Assembly (NCBI GenBank): GCA_003427395.1
Contig: BFEA01000351.1
Coordinates: 1,114,249 to 1,136,838 of the forward strand
Reading direction: 5' to 3'
Length of the DNA stretch: 22,590 nucleotides
DNA from: Chara braunii
Lineage: Eukaryota > Streptophyta > Charophyceae > Charales > Characeae
Shown here in pieces: positions 1 to 7,655 of the stretch. Within the stretch, counting starts at the first letter, position 1. Every line of letters starts with the position of its first letter. The notes below the pieces were generated by a model. That model had not been told where the DNA came from and ran no database searches. It saw nothing but the letters and a program-made list of their open reading frames with translations. The position numbers and the translations under genes were made by a program.

Positions 1-1
1 G

Positions 2-229
2 GTTACAAGTGTAGCATTATTAGTTATGTCCTATAGCCATGGTTATATGTCGCATGATCAGAGTTATGTAAGATTTTTTGCTTATTTGAGTTTATTTACA
101 GCTTCTATGTTAGGACTTGTTCTNAGTCNTAATTTATTTCAAATATATATCTTTTGGGAACTAGTAGGTATGTGTTCTTATTTATTAATAGGTTTTTGGT
201 TTACTAGACCTAATGCTGCTAGTGCATGT
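2..229 (+). pseudogene. ndhF: Plastid ndhF fragment (NDH-1 subunit 5), cut at its 3' side
   Basis: NdhF is a proton-pumping membrane subunit of the plastid NADH dehydrogenase-like complex in the thylakoid. The frame is open from base 2 and enters from outside the window. It shows the conserved N-terminal-third signature of NdhF/NuoL: YMSHDQ, then RFFAYLSLF, then [19 protein letters not shown] and FTRP. The family continues after the Ala-Cys with a conserved Gln-Lys-Ala-Phe segment. Here the frame after base 229 reads unrelated residues and stops at 260-262, so about 76 codons of a gene of over 600 codons are present. Two ambiguous bases (124 and 129) fall inside it. The AT-rich composition differs sharply from the DNA after base 480. 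It is most simply a plastid-to-nucleus insert, though an assembly join cannot be excluded. Confidence 0.9.
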
Positions 230-233
230 CGAG

Positions 234-358
234 GAGCTAAAGTACAAATTTCATTCTATTGAATCAATAAAAAAAAAACAATTGAAAATAAGTTGCAACT
301 TATTTTCAATTGTTCTTTTTTTATTGATTCAATAGAATGAAACTTTGTACTTTAGCTC
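234..358. repeat. Near-perfect 125-bp palindrome at the ndhF break point
   Basis: Two arms of about 62 bp face each other with almost no loop, centred between bases 295 and 296 (core GTTGCAAC). I count one mismatch (the C at 315 inside the T run) and one 1-base indel (near 343). The left arm begins within five bases of the point where ndhF homology ends. As RNA it would form one very long hairpin. It could be a plastid 3' processing hairpin from elsewhere in the plastid genome, or a fold-back created during the rearrangement. Confidence 0.95.
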
Positions 359-476
359 AATGTTATTATAAAAAATCAATCAAAGGAATGAATATTAAAT
401 AAATATATGAGAATATCCATTGAATGAGAATATCTATTGATTTGATCTATCTATAATATACAGATCAAATTACTTC
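359..476. other. AT-rich non-coding DNA, probably plastid spacer
   Basis: This stretch has the same AT-rich composition as the ndhF piece and no open frame. It holds a short direct repeat (GAGAATATC followed by A/T-TTGA, at about 411 and 426) and a 9-bp-stem hairpin at 440-470. Composition changes abruptly at about 476-480, where the diverged inverted repeat begins. I take that as the edge of the plastid-derived segment. Confidence 0.6.
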
Positions 477-479
477 TTG

Positions 480-1130
480 CGTGGCGGCGGGACAAGGAAA
501 TGGAGCTAGCATGAACGAAAATGGCAGGAACTTGGGATTTCCCAAGGGAACCATGAGCAAACACAAGGAATAACAGTGCAAGCAACGACACCGTCTAGAT
601 GAAAAAATATTAGCACAGCACTAGTGCAAACACTAGTGGGAGCAAGTGGGAGAACCATGAGAGAGAGAAAAATAAAATAAGGATGTTGGGAAGGCTGCCC
701 AGCATTCGGGGATATCTCAAACTAGCTAGGCATAAGAAAATAGAGCCTTGAAAGGCTCAACATGAGAAAAAGGCTGCCCTTAGAAAATCGGAGCAAAAAG
801 GGTTCAAAATTGGGCAAATGGGAGCAAAATGGAGCCCCCTAGGAGCATGGGGGTGCTATTGTTGGAATCCGAGATGTAATGGTCAAGTAACAGCCATGAA
901 CCTGGCCTTGAATGAGGCCCTAGGACCTAGAAAGAGGGTGCACAGCAGTTTGACAATTGTCAAAACAGAAATAAAAGAAAAAGAAAGAAAAATGAGAGAA
1001 AAAGGAGGGAGAATGAGAAAAAAAGGGGAGAAAAGAGTGGAGGAGAGTGTGCCGGCCTATTGGGGCCTGCGCAGTAGGGACTCGCAGGTCCCAACTGTGA
1101 CCTCATCCCTCCTAGAATGAGGGAGGGTCA
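480..1130 (-). repeat. Left arm of a large diverged inverted repeat
   Basis: Read as its reverse complement, this segment follows the same order of landmarks as bases 2650-3245. Pairs I matched by eye: the CAGTAGGGAC hairpin at 1069 and 2663; TCGATTTTCT/CCGATTTTCT segments near 800 and 2950; the CACTAGT..TTGCACTAGTG hairpin near 620 and 3095, followed by TTAATATTC or CTAATATT; GACGGTG near 590 and 3150; and CTTGTCCCG at the outer ends. Similarity is low and gapped, so the copies are old. The top strand here is purine-rich, opposite to the right arm. No gene is visible; the 100-codon plus frame at 818-1120 is low-complexity. Confidence 0.6.
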
Positions 1131-2190
1131 AGGGACATATCTCAATAAAATCTGAATTAAAAAACAGAAAATTAGAGAAAAAGCAAAAAGGAAGTGGTCG
1201 GATTTCTTTTTGACCATGGATCTGAGATCAGATCTCATGGTGGAGAGGAACTAGCCGTTTTTTGTGGGCTAGCTCAAAACGGCTAGCTCCGATATGAGGT
1301 GGCGGCCCAAAATGGAAAGAAACAAAAGAGGGAAAATGCCAAAACTGTGCATTTGGCCCAAAAAGAGAGCCAGATGCACCAAAAATTGAAAAAGTAGACT
1401 TAGGGGCTCAAAATTGAAGCGAGGACTACTAGGGGGTAGCTCGGATTATTGCTGGCCTTGGATCTCAGCCAGATCCAAGGCTGAAAATGTGCCGCCACAT
1501 GGAAAAATGCTTCGGCCTACCCAAAGGAGGCTGAAACTTGAAAAAATCGAGAAAAAGACCCACAAGGTCTTTTTCTTTCAAGTATTGCTGCCCCTTGGGC
1601 ACTAGGACCCTAGGGGGCAACATTTGAGCAATTAAAAAGAGGCCGGAGTAGGCTAAGAGGCAGTCCGAGTTGGTACTTACCACTCGGACTGCATGCACTT
1701 GGCCAAAATGAGGCCCAGGTACCTTCAGGAGGGCCTAGTGAGAGAATTTTGCCTTGGGGGTACCTCGGTTCACCTCAAGGCTCATGGGGAGGCTCATGGG
1801 CTGGCCGGACTGCTGGTTTCAGCCTACATAAGTTGAGGATGTAGTCTGCCACTCTCACATTTGCATGAGGAGTGCCCATGCTGCCCAAGTGAGCTCACAG
1901 GAGCACCTTTGCACTTGGAGTGAGAGGCGAGGAACCCATGTTAGTGGGAGAGCTTATAGGAGACTAGGAGGTAGTGGGGAGGACTCTAGAGGATATTGGT
2001 GGTGGGAGAGACACTTGGGAGGTGATCCGCCATATCCCCCCAGGGTGTAGGAGAGAAGGAGAGGCTAGAGGAGCCCCATTAGCCCTCCTAGAGGGGAGGA
2101 CTCCCTAGCCATAGCTAGAGGAGCTTGCCATATCCTGAGGGAGAGCAAGGAAGGAGGAGAGAAGGGCTTGGAGAAGAACGAAGACCCACA
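1131..2190. other. Non-coding, hairpin-rich interior of the inverted repeat
   Basis: No credible gene is visible. The stretch holds several small inverted repeats with short loops: 1250-1261 with 1274-1285 (core ACTAGCCGTTTT); 1455-1465 with 1471-1481 (GCCTTGGATCT, perfect, 5-base loop); 1551-1560 with 1566-1575 (GAAAAAGACC, perfect, 5-base loop); and 1661-1670 with 1682-1691 (CAGTCCGAGT, perfect). The top strand is purine-rich throughout. The density of short perfect hairpins is much higher than elsewhere in the window. Confidence 0.6.
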
Positions 2191-2514
2191 GCCCCACAAC
2201 TTGCCCCATGTTAAAAGAAAATGAAGCGTTAAATTTTCTAGTGCATCCGGGCTCAATATTGGCTTCGGATGTACCTAGAACATGTGTTTTCTCTCCCCCA
2301 TGCAGTCCGTTGCAACTCGGACCGCAATGGGGGTCAATTCCTTAGCCCCAATGCCCCACAATTAGCCCTTACTCAAAAGAAAAAGAAACGGTCAATCTCC
2401 AAGTGCATCCGGACTTGATTTTGGCTCTGGATGCACCTAAAACATGTGTTTCTCCTCATGCATGTATTCCGTTTTATTCCGGTTGCAAGAGGCTTTGATT
2501 TTCTCTGATTTTCT
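2191..2514. repeat. Two-copy tandem duplication, period about 162 bp
   Basis: Copy 1 is about 2191-2352 and copy 2 about 2353-2514. Shared landmarks lie 162 bases apart: GCCCCACAA (2191 and 2353), GTGCATCCGG (2241 and 2403) and ACATGTGTTT (about 2280 and 2442). Each copy holds a hairpin in which GTGCATCCGG pairs with a later (C)CGGATGTAC or CTGGATGCAC. The copies are clearly diverged, so the duplication is not recent. Confidence 0.75.
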
Positions 2515-2614
2515 CTGTAAAAATCAAGGAAAATCAAAGTCATTTGTAACCGCCATATTACAGAATGAATCTGGTCACGGATGAATCTCCCCAAGTGACC
2601 GTTTTTTATCGTTA

Positions 2615-2650
2615 AGGCATTTTTTTCTTTTCTTTTCTTTTCTTTTCTCC
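2615..2650. repeat. Pyrimidine microsatellite (TTTTC)n
   Basis: About five copies of TTTTC sit at the point where the right arm of the inverted repeat starts. They match an A/G-rich run at about 960-1045 in the left arm. Confidence 0.85.
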
Positions 2651-3245
2651 TCCTTTCTTGGACAGTAGGGACCTTCCAGTCCCTACTGACGGCCAACTCA
2701 CTCCCTCCGTCTCACTCTTTTTGTCTTATTCTCTTCCATTTTCTTTTCTTTTCTCTCTTTTTTCTAGCATGCCAAGTGTCAAGTGTCCGTTAAGGCCCTT
2801 TTCTAGCCTCTTCCTCTTAATTTTGGCCCTCCCTATGCCCAAGGTTCAATCCGTTATTTCTCAGACTGCAATAATGGCCTTCCCATGCCCATGGAAACCT
2901 CATTTTACTCCTATATTTCTCCCACAATGGTCCCTCCTACTTCGATTTTCTCCCGGAGGGCTATTTTTCACATGGGGTCTCATTTGACTCCATTTTCTTG
3001 GGAGAGGCTGATCCGAGATTTTTTGGATTGCTCCCATTGGTCCCACTTCAGTTTTCTTTACTTTTCCTTTTCCTTTTGACCTTTCCGTTTGTCACCACTA
3101 GTACTTGCACTAGTGGTGTTAATATTCTTGGTCGTCAAGATGTTGATCTTGACGGTGCACCTTGTATTTATTTTTCCCTCATGCGGTAACGTCGTTTCTT
3201 CTTAGGACTTTCACATGTCCCTGCCACTTGTCCCGTCGGTGGCCC
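2650..3245 (+). repeat. Right arm of a large diverged inverted repeat
   Basis: This is the pyrimidine-rich counterpart of bases 480-1130. It carries three perfect short hairpins: 2663-2672 with 2679-2688 (CAGTAGGGAC, 6-base loop), 3093-3102 with 3109-3118 (CACCACTAGT, 6-base loop) and 3133-3141 with 3146-3154 (CGTCAAGAT, 4-base loop). The frames open on the plus strand (2658-2987, 2885-3079) are by-products of the T/C-rich composition and show no domain. Confidence 0.6.
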
Positions 3246-3327
3246 CCGACACTTATTCCCGCCGGTGGTCTCCGACACTTTGTTCTGTCGGCGGTCCCCG
3301 GCACTTAGTCCCGACGGCGGTCCCCGA
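3225..3327. repeat. 26-bp tandem array, four copies
   Basis: Copies start at 3225, 3250, 3276 and 3302 (25, 26, 26 and 26 bp), with a broken fifth start at 3328. The consensus is roughly CACTTAGTCCCGACGGYGG followed by TCCCCGA. One partial relative of this unit lies at the outer end of the left arm (about 483-500, reverse complement), right beside the plastid junction. Confidence 0.85.
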
Positions 3328-3329
3328 CA

Positions 3330-3882
3330 CATTTCGCCCTGGATGCCATTATTTTTACTTAGTCCCATGTGGCCCCGGGTGCCTTTCCCTCAGGTGTCCC
3401 ATGCCCCTTGGGCGTCTTGTCAGCCCATAGCGACTCCTCTCCTTTGTCTTTCCTTGCACCTTGCGCGTGCCGATCTCTTTGGCCGTGGACCTTTGCTCCG
3501 AGGCTCCCGTAGGTGACGCCCATGTTGGCCCCTCATTTCCCGGCTTCCTGTAGCTTCTGGCCGCCTATCCCTCGACTTCCTCATTCCCTTATTGCTGTCG
3601 CGCTGCAATACCTAGTTCAAAAGGCCCTTTGGCCTTAGTCTTATTGCCTTCCGATGACCCTCTCGGCCTCATGCTATGTTCTATGTGCCCCTGTTCTTGC
3701 GCTCGCTCGCTTGCCGCCGCTTAGTTCTTTCCCCCTGTGGTTCTCGCCCCAGGGCATTACTCTCTCCTGCGGCCTAATCCTTTATCTCGTCTCACTTCGG
3801 ATTTCTCTGTTGTGCACAGTTCGTCCATATTTGGTCTCTCGAGTGATGAGAAGTTATTCGGGACTCACTAGTTCCCGACATA
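3330..3882. other. Non-coding, pyrimidine-rich; nothing recognised
   Basis: I see no domain, RNA gene or regular repeat here. Open frames on either strand are short and low-complexity. Confidence 0.5.
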
Positions 3883-3916
3883 TTCCCCCCACTCTTTCAC
3901 GATGTCCTCATCGCAC
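3883..3916. repeat. Direct repeat, left copy (pairs with 5213-5247)
   Basis: A stretch of about 35 bp starting TTCCCC(C/T)-CACTC and ending CGATGTCC(T/C)CATCGCAC recurs in the same orientation at 5213-5247. The last 17 bases match at 16 positions. The end is itself a small hairpin (GCGATG / CATCGC type). The two copies flank the methyltransferase relic and the 63-bp tandem array. Confidence 0.6.
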
Positions 3917-4035
3917 ACCAATCTCTTGTCAGTGAGTTTTGGAGGGATAGATGAAAGAGCGAGATGAGATGTTACGGATGGTTAGTTTGTCAGGGTCCGT
4001 TTTGTTCTTTTCCTATTTCTTTCTCAAAGTTTTCC

Positions 4036-4689
4036 TTAGCTTCCGCCTCTTGGGGTGGAGGAGGGTTTGGGGGAGTCGAGGGTTCTAAAGCTTAGACCAG
4101 GTTGCTCATTTCCGTCATAGCTCTGCCTCTTTATCTTTTCCTGAATCGAGATGCGAACTTCCTCTTCAGTCAACTCTGTATATCCAGCAGAGCAGCCCAT
4201 AATTCCTTCGCCTTCAGTAACATGGAGCAGACAAAGCTCTCCTTGCTTCAGGTACTTAACTAGTGGTATGTTGGTTTTATTCCCAGGATGATAATTAGTT
4301 GTCATAACACAATTGATTTTCTCATTTTATGTCTTGGCTTTGTTGATAACAAATTGTAGGCAAGTTTTCGGATGCGACTCAATGTCAGGCATTTGCTCCG
4401 GAAGGGGGATGTTCGTCCAGTACAACCGCCGCCTTTGTTGTGGTGCTACCCACTTCGAATCTGTGAGCCCAGGCACAACTCCCCTTAAGTGCTTCGTAAT
4501 CTCAAATTTGTCTTGTCATTCTATTGAGAAAACATTCTCGAGTAGAAACCATTTTGGTTTCGCCTCATTCATTACTCTTAAAGTCATAAAAAATAATCTA
4601 CATTTCGGCCCGTGCAATCAATGTTCTCCCATCATTTTTTCCTCAACCTCATGCTTAGCCAGTTCCCATGTATTTTTCCCATGTTATTT
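4036..4689 (-). pseudogene. DNMT3-type DNA cytosine-5 methyltransferase, catalytic-domain relic
   Basis: One minus-strand frame runs from about 4689 to the TAA at 4036-4038 with in-frame stops at 4618-4620 (TGA), 4516-4518 (TGA) and 4327-4329 (TAA). In order it shows RLFF, then NEAKPKWFLLENV (the ENV motif at 4531-4539, where DNMT3 has FWLFENV), DKFEITKHL, then VAPQQRRRLYWTNIPLP (4390-4440, matching the DNMT3 pattern of a basic R-x-R followed by W-x-N-[IL]-P), then TTNYHPGNKT and VTEGEGIMGCSAGYTEL (DNMT3: CTEMERVFGFP, then YTD). The spacing follows DNMT3 closely. The Pro-Cys catalytic motif should lie just upstream of RLFF and is not seen. The usual C-terminal motif X is also missing. The surviving part has no intron, which suits a retro-copied or element-borne gene. 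DNMT3 enzymes set new CpG methylation in the nucleus. This copy is dead. Confidence 0.82.
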
Positions 4690-4787
4690 TACCCAACTTA
4701 TGTGTGTCATCCTCATTCGTCCTTTCTCGTATCCAGGCTTTAGAATGCACATTACTCAGTTCTTTTTTTTACATTTTTCTTCTGGCC

Positions 4788-5163
4788 TCTTGCCAGGCCT
4801 CTCTCATACTCATGCAAGGTCCATTATACCTGTATCTCTTTTTCGGGCGTCTTGCCAGTCTTTTCCTTAGGTCTACGCAAAGCCAATTTCACATATCTTT
4901 CTTTTCTGAACATCTTGCCCGACCTTTTCTTAAGCCTGCGCAAAGTCAATTACTCATCCATTCTTTTTTTCTGGACATCTTGCCAGGCCTTTTCTCAAGC
5001 CCATGCAACGTCACTTATTCATCCGTTTCTCTTCTGGACATCTTGCCAGACTTTTTCTAAAGCCTGCGCAAAGTCTATTACTCATCCATTCTTTTCTTCT
5101 GGATATCTTGCCAGACCTTTTCTCAAGCCTGCGCAAAGTCAATTACTCATCCATTCTTACGCT
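4788..5163. repeat. 62-65-bp tandem array, six copies
   Basis: The anchor TCTTGCC recurs at 4788, 4850, 4913, 4978, 5041 and 5106. Each unit carries TCTTGCCAGACCTTTTCT, then AAGCCTGCGCAAAGTCAATT, then ACTCATCCATTCTTTT. The first two copies are the most diverged; copies 3-6 are close. No spacers separate the units, so it is not a CRISPR array. It lies directly upstream, in minus-strand sense, of the methyltransferase relic, where the N-terminal half of the catalytic domain would be expected. Confidence 0.93.
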
Positions 5164-5212
5164 CATGGTATTCTTTTCTTTTGCACGCTTTTTCTTTGGT
5201 AGATGGCACACC

Positions 5213-5247
5213 TTCCCCTCACTCAAAATGCGATGTCCCCATCGCAC
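5213..5247. repeat. Direct repeat, right copy (pairs with 3883-3916)
   Basis: See the left copy. The hairpin end, TGCGATG..CATCGCA, is perfect here (5229-5246). Confidence 0.6.
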
Positions 5248-5362
5248 GACTAGTTCTCACTCGGAGGTACGCAGACCTTGGCCCTCCAATTGAGTAGACG
5301 GATGATGGCCCTTCAACCCAAAAAGAAAGGGTGATCAGTCCTCCCCCTGCTGATAACTCATC

Positions 5363-5785
5363 TCATCCCCTACTCCAGTCCGACCTTTTGCTGCTTACGA
5401 GACGGACGTCATCACTGAGGTACCACCCCACATCTGGAAGGTAGGTCCAGTCCAAGCCTCTCAGGACCCCATCTTGCCGTAAGTGCTTTCTCGCGAATCG
5501 TTCCTCCCGAGCGGTGTTTTCTTGGATCCGGCCTCTTCCTTTCAAGAGAGTTGTGGCTCTTTATTAGTCTGAGAGTGCAGTTACGAAGACCTCGCGGTTA
5601 GTCCCGGAACGGTTGTAATGATCTGGCAGGTCGGTGTCACCCGCCCTGTGGTGGTTGCAGCTTCCACCCGGTACCCCGCCCGATTCCTCCCTCTTGACAG
5701 TGCTGCTCAACTTAACGCGAGCAGCCGTGGTCCATTCCAAACGGTCGTGTCGCCCCTCTTACGGGATAGCGTGTGGTTGGGGATA
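5363..5785 (-). pseudogene. Possible coding relic, unrecognised
   Basis: One minus frame is open from about 5785 to the stop at 5363-5365, apart from two adjacent TAA codons near 5570. The residues look like a real soluble protein rather than low complexity: DTDLPDHYNRSGTNREVF, then ERFARKHLRQDGVLRGLDW, then YLPDVGWYLSDDVRLVSSK. I do not recognise a family. Its position upstream of the methyltransferase relic in the same orientation would suit an N-terminal part of that protein or of a neighbouring ORF, but nothing in the residues proves it. There is no convincing start codon. Confidence 0.3.
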
Positions 5786-5789
5786 AAAC

Positions 5790-6446
5790 AAGGAGACTTA
5801 GGAAAAAGAATGGCTCTCTCGCCCGTTTGGCACCACGTCCTTGACGTTTAGGTTTCAACATGAGGCGCAGTTTGAACTCCCCGACTAGAGCTCGTTGTCG
5901 GGGTTAGTTGCGGACGGCCAGCATCAATCAAGGAGAGAGGTGCTTTGGTCCTTCAACCCTTATTCCTTCTTATGAGGAGCAGGTCGCGCTGAGACTTTTC
6001 CCTTAACAGGTAGACGTCTTGGTGTCGCGATGCAGGCATTGCTATCCCCCTTATGTTGAGACTTTAGACTAGAAAAAAAGGAAAGCTCAATCTCTTGCAA
6101 TTTCCATGGTTGGCCTGACGACCTTACATCAAGTTGCCTAGGGTCCCCTGGCTATACAATGCAATATCCAATCTTCAAACACTCAATCCGATGTTATTTC
6201 CAAGGCTGATTCTCATGGCTGGTCCGACAACCTCTCATCAACAAGGCCACCCACATGGCCGGTCTGGTGGTCATTTTCTCAATAGCCATTTCGCAAGATC
6301 GACCCTTCCACCCATTCAATCCTCAATTCTCTCATTCCTCAACACCCAATCTTTGAGACCGTCCCAACGGTCCCTGCCCTTCTTGACTCTAAGGTTCGGC
6401 GTTCTTTATTCTTGCCCTTCTCATTCACATCTTTCTTCCGCCCCCT
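5790..6446. other. Non-coding; nothing recognised
   Basis: I looked at both strands for methyltransferase motif I, retroelement domains and RNA genes and saw none. The 169-codon plus frame starting at 6134 is Ser/Pro/Leu-rich, typical of a T/C-rich strand, and runs through the tandem array that follows. Confidence 0.5.
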
Positions 6447-6605
6447 TGGCTATTTCAGCGGCCGACCCACCTGCCTTTTCCATCTCGTCCATTCGTTCCA
6501 TTGGCTATTTCAATGACCGACCCATCGGACTTTTCCCTCTCTTTCATCCATCCATTGGTTATTTCAATGACCGACCCATCGGCCTTTTCCATCTCTTTCG
6601 CTCAT
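6447..6605. repeat. 54-55-bp tandem array, about three copies
   Basis: The anchor TGG(C/T)TATTTCA recurs at about 6447, 6502 and 6556. Copies 2 and 3 share ATTTCAATGACCGACCCATC exactly; copy 1 is diverged (ATTTCAGCGGCCGACCCACC). Confidence 0.88.
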
Positions 6606-6699
6606 TTCAGCACATTCTCAATCAACCTTTCTCAATCCAATGAGCAGGGGACCCCAGTGCCTATTTCAAAAGGAATGACCCTTGTCAGGGGCCATTCCC

Positions 6700-6897
6700 G
6701 AACAACCTGGTTAGGGTCGTTATTTTCCATTCTCAAGTCGAACAGCCTGGTTAGGACCATTCCTTTCCATTCTCAAGTCGAACAGCCTGGTTAGGGCCAT
6801 TCCTTTCCATTCTCAAGTTGAACAGCCTGGTTAGGGTCATTCCTTTCCATTCTCAAGTCGAACAGCCTGGTTAGGGTCATTCCTTTCCATTCTCAAT
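6700..6897. repeat. 40-bp tandem array, five near-identical copies
   Basis: Copies start at 6700, 6740, 6780, 6820 and 6860, an exact 40-bp period. The unit is GAACAGCCTGGTTAGGGTCA followed by TTCCTTTCCATTCTCAAGTC. Copies differ at only a few positions and the last ends at TCTCAATG. This is the youngest-looking array in the window. Confidence 0.97.
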
Positions 6898-6996
6898 GTT
6901 AGTGCCCGAGGGGGTGAGCCTCGAGGTTACGGATCTCATTTCTGTCTTGGAGGTTAGAAGGTGGCCATCTCATTTTTTGCGTGCTGTTCTCTTTCT

Positions 6997-7083
6997 TCCA
7001 TTTCTCACAGTAATGTATCATCCATTCCATTTTTCACAGTAATGTACCACCTATTCCATTTCTCACAATAATGTACTATCCAT
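6997..7083. repeat. 29-bp tandem array, three copies
   Basis: Copies start at 6997, 7026 and 7055, with the unit TCCATTTCTCACAGTAATGT followed by ACCACCTAT or a close variant. Confidence 0.9.
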
Positions 7084-7655
7084 GCATACATCCGACTTAG
7101 CGTCTAGCACTCGAGTTGGGGCTCGCGACCCCAAGCAGCACTAGCTCACCCGACCGTTCAACCATAGCCAGAGACAGGGGCGCCCCTTTTTTTTCTTCAC
7201 TTATTCCGACGACTCAGATCTTGACCATTCTCAGACTAATTTCTGACTTGGTTGGATTAGGCTCCTAGGGAAGGAGTGTTCTTCATGCCCCTTAACCCAT
7301 AGGTTCCCTAACCTTTCTTGTACTGGACCAATCATTCAAGGCCATGGTTCGCTCGTCAATCCGTAGTCAAGGTTTTTCCCCTCTCAAAAGCATAATCCTT
7401 ATTCCATCCAGAATTCACAATACACCCTCTCCCAATGGGTCTCGTCCCAAATCCCATATCTTTGTCTTATGTGCCCAAGGTAGCTCATCCAAAAAGTAGC
7501 CTAAAAAACTATCTTCTATCTTATCGTGACATAGCCTTGGCTGACCCTCTTTTCACTTCATCCTTAACAAGTTTGCCCATACTGTACATGTTCTCGTCAT
7601 TCTCATGTCTCCGCAAACAGAAAAACAGCAACCCTTTTCAATGCTAAGTCAACAC
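7084..7655. other. Non-coding; holds a candidate polypurine tract
   Basis: No gene is seen. On the minus strand, bases 7198-7183 read GAAGAAAAAAAAGGGG, the form of a retrotransposon plus-strand primer. It lies downstream of the acidic ORF in the sense direction. I could not identify an LTR start next to it, so the call is weak. Confidence 0.3.

Noticed and set aside
3225-3516. Overlapping plus-strand frames through the 26-bp array
   Set aside because: Two frames stay open because the repeat lacks stops. Residues are Pro/Ser/Arg low complexity, with no start context or domain.
4313-4870. 185-codon plus-strand frame
   Set aside because: It lies opposite the methyltransferase relic and runs into the tandem array. 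The minus-strand reading has clear family motifs and the plus one has none.
6134-6643. 169-codon plus-strand frame
   Set aside because: Composition-driven (T/C-rich strand), repeats with the 55-bp tandem array, no domain.
4788-6897. CRISPR-like arrays
   Set aside because: The units are head-to-tail tandem repeats with no unique spacers, in a eukaryotic context with no cas genes.
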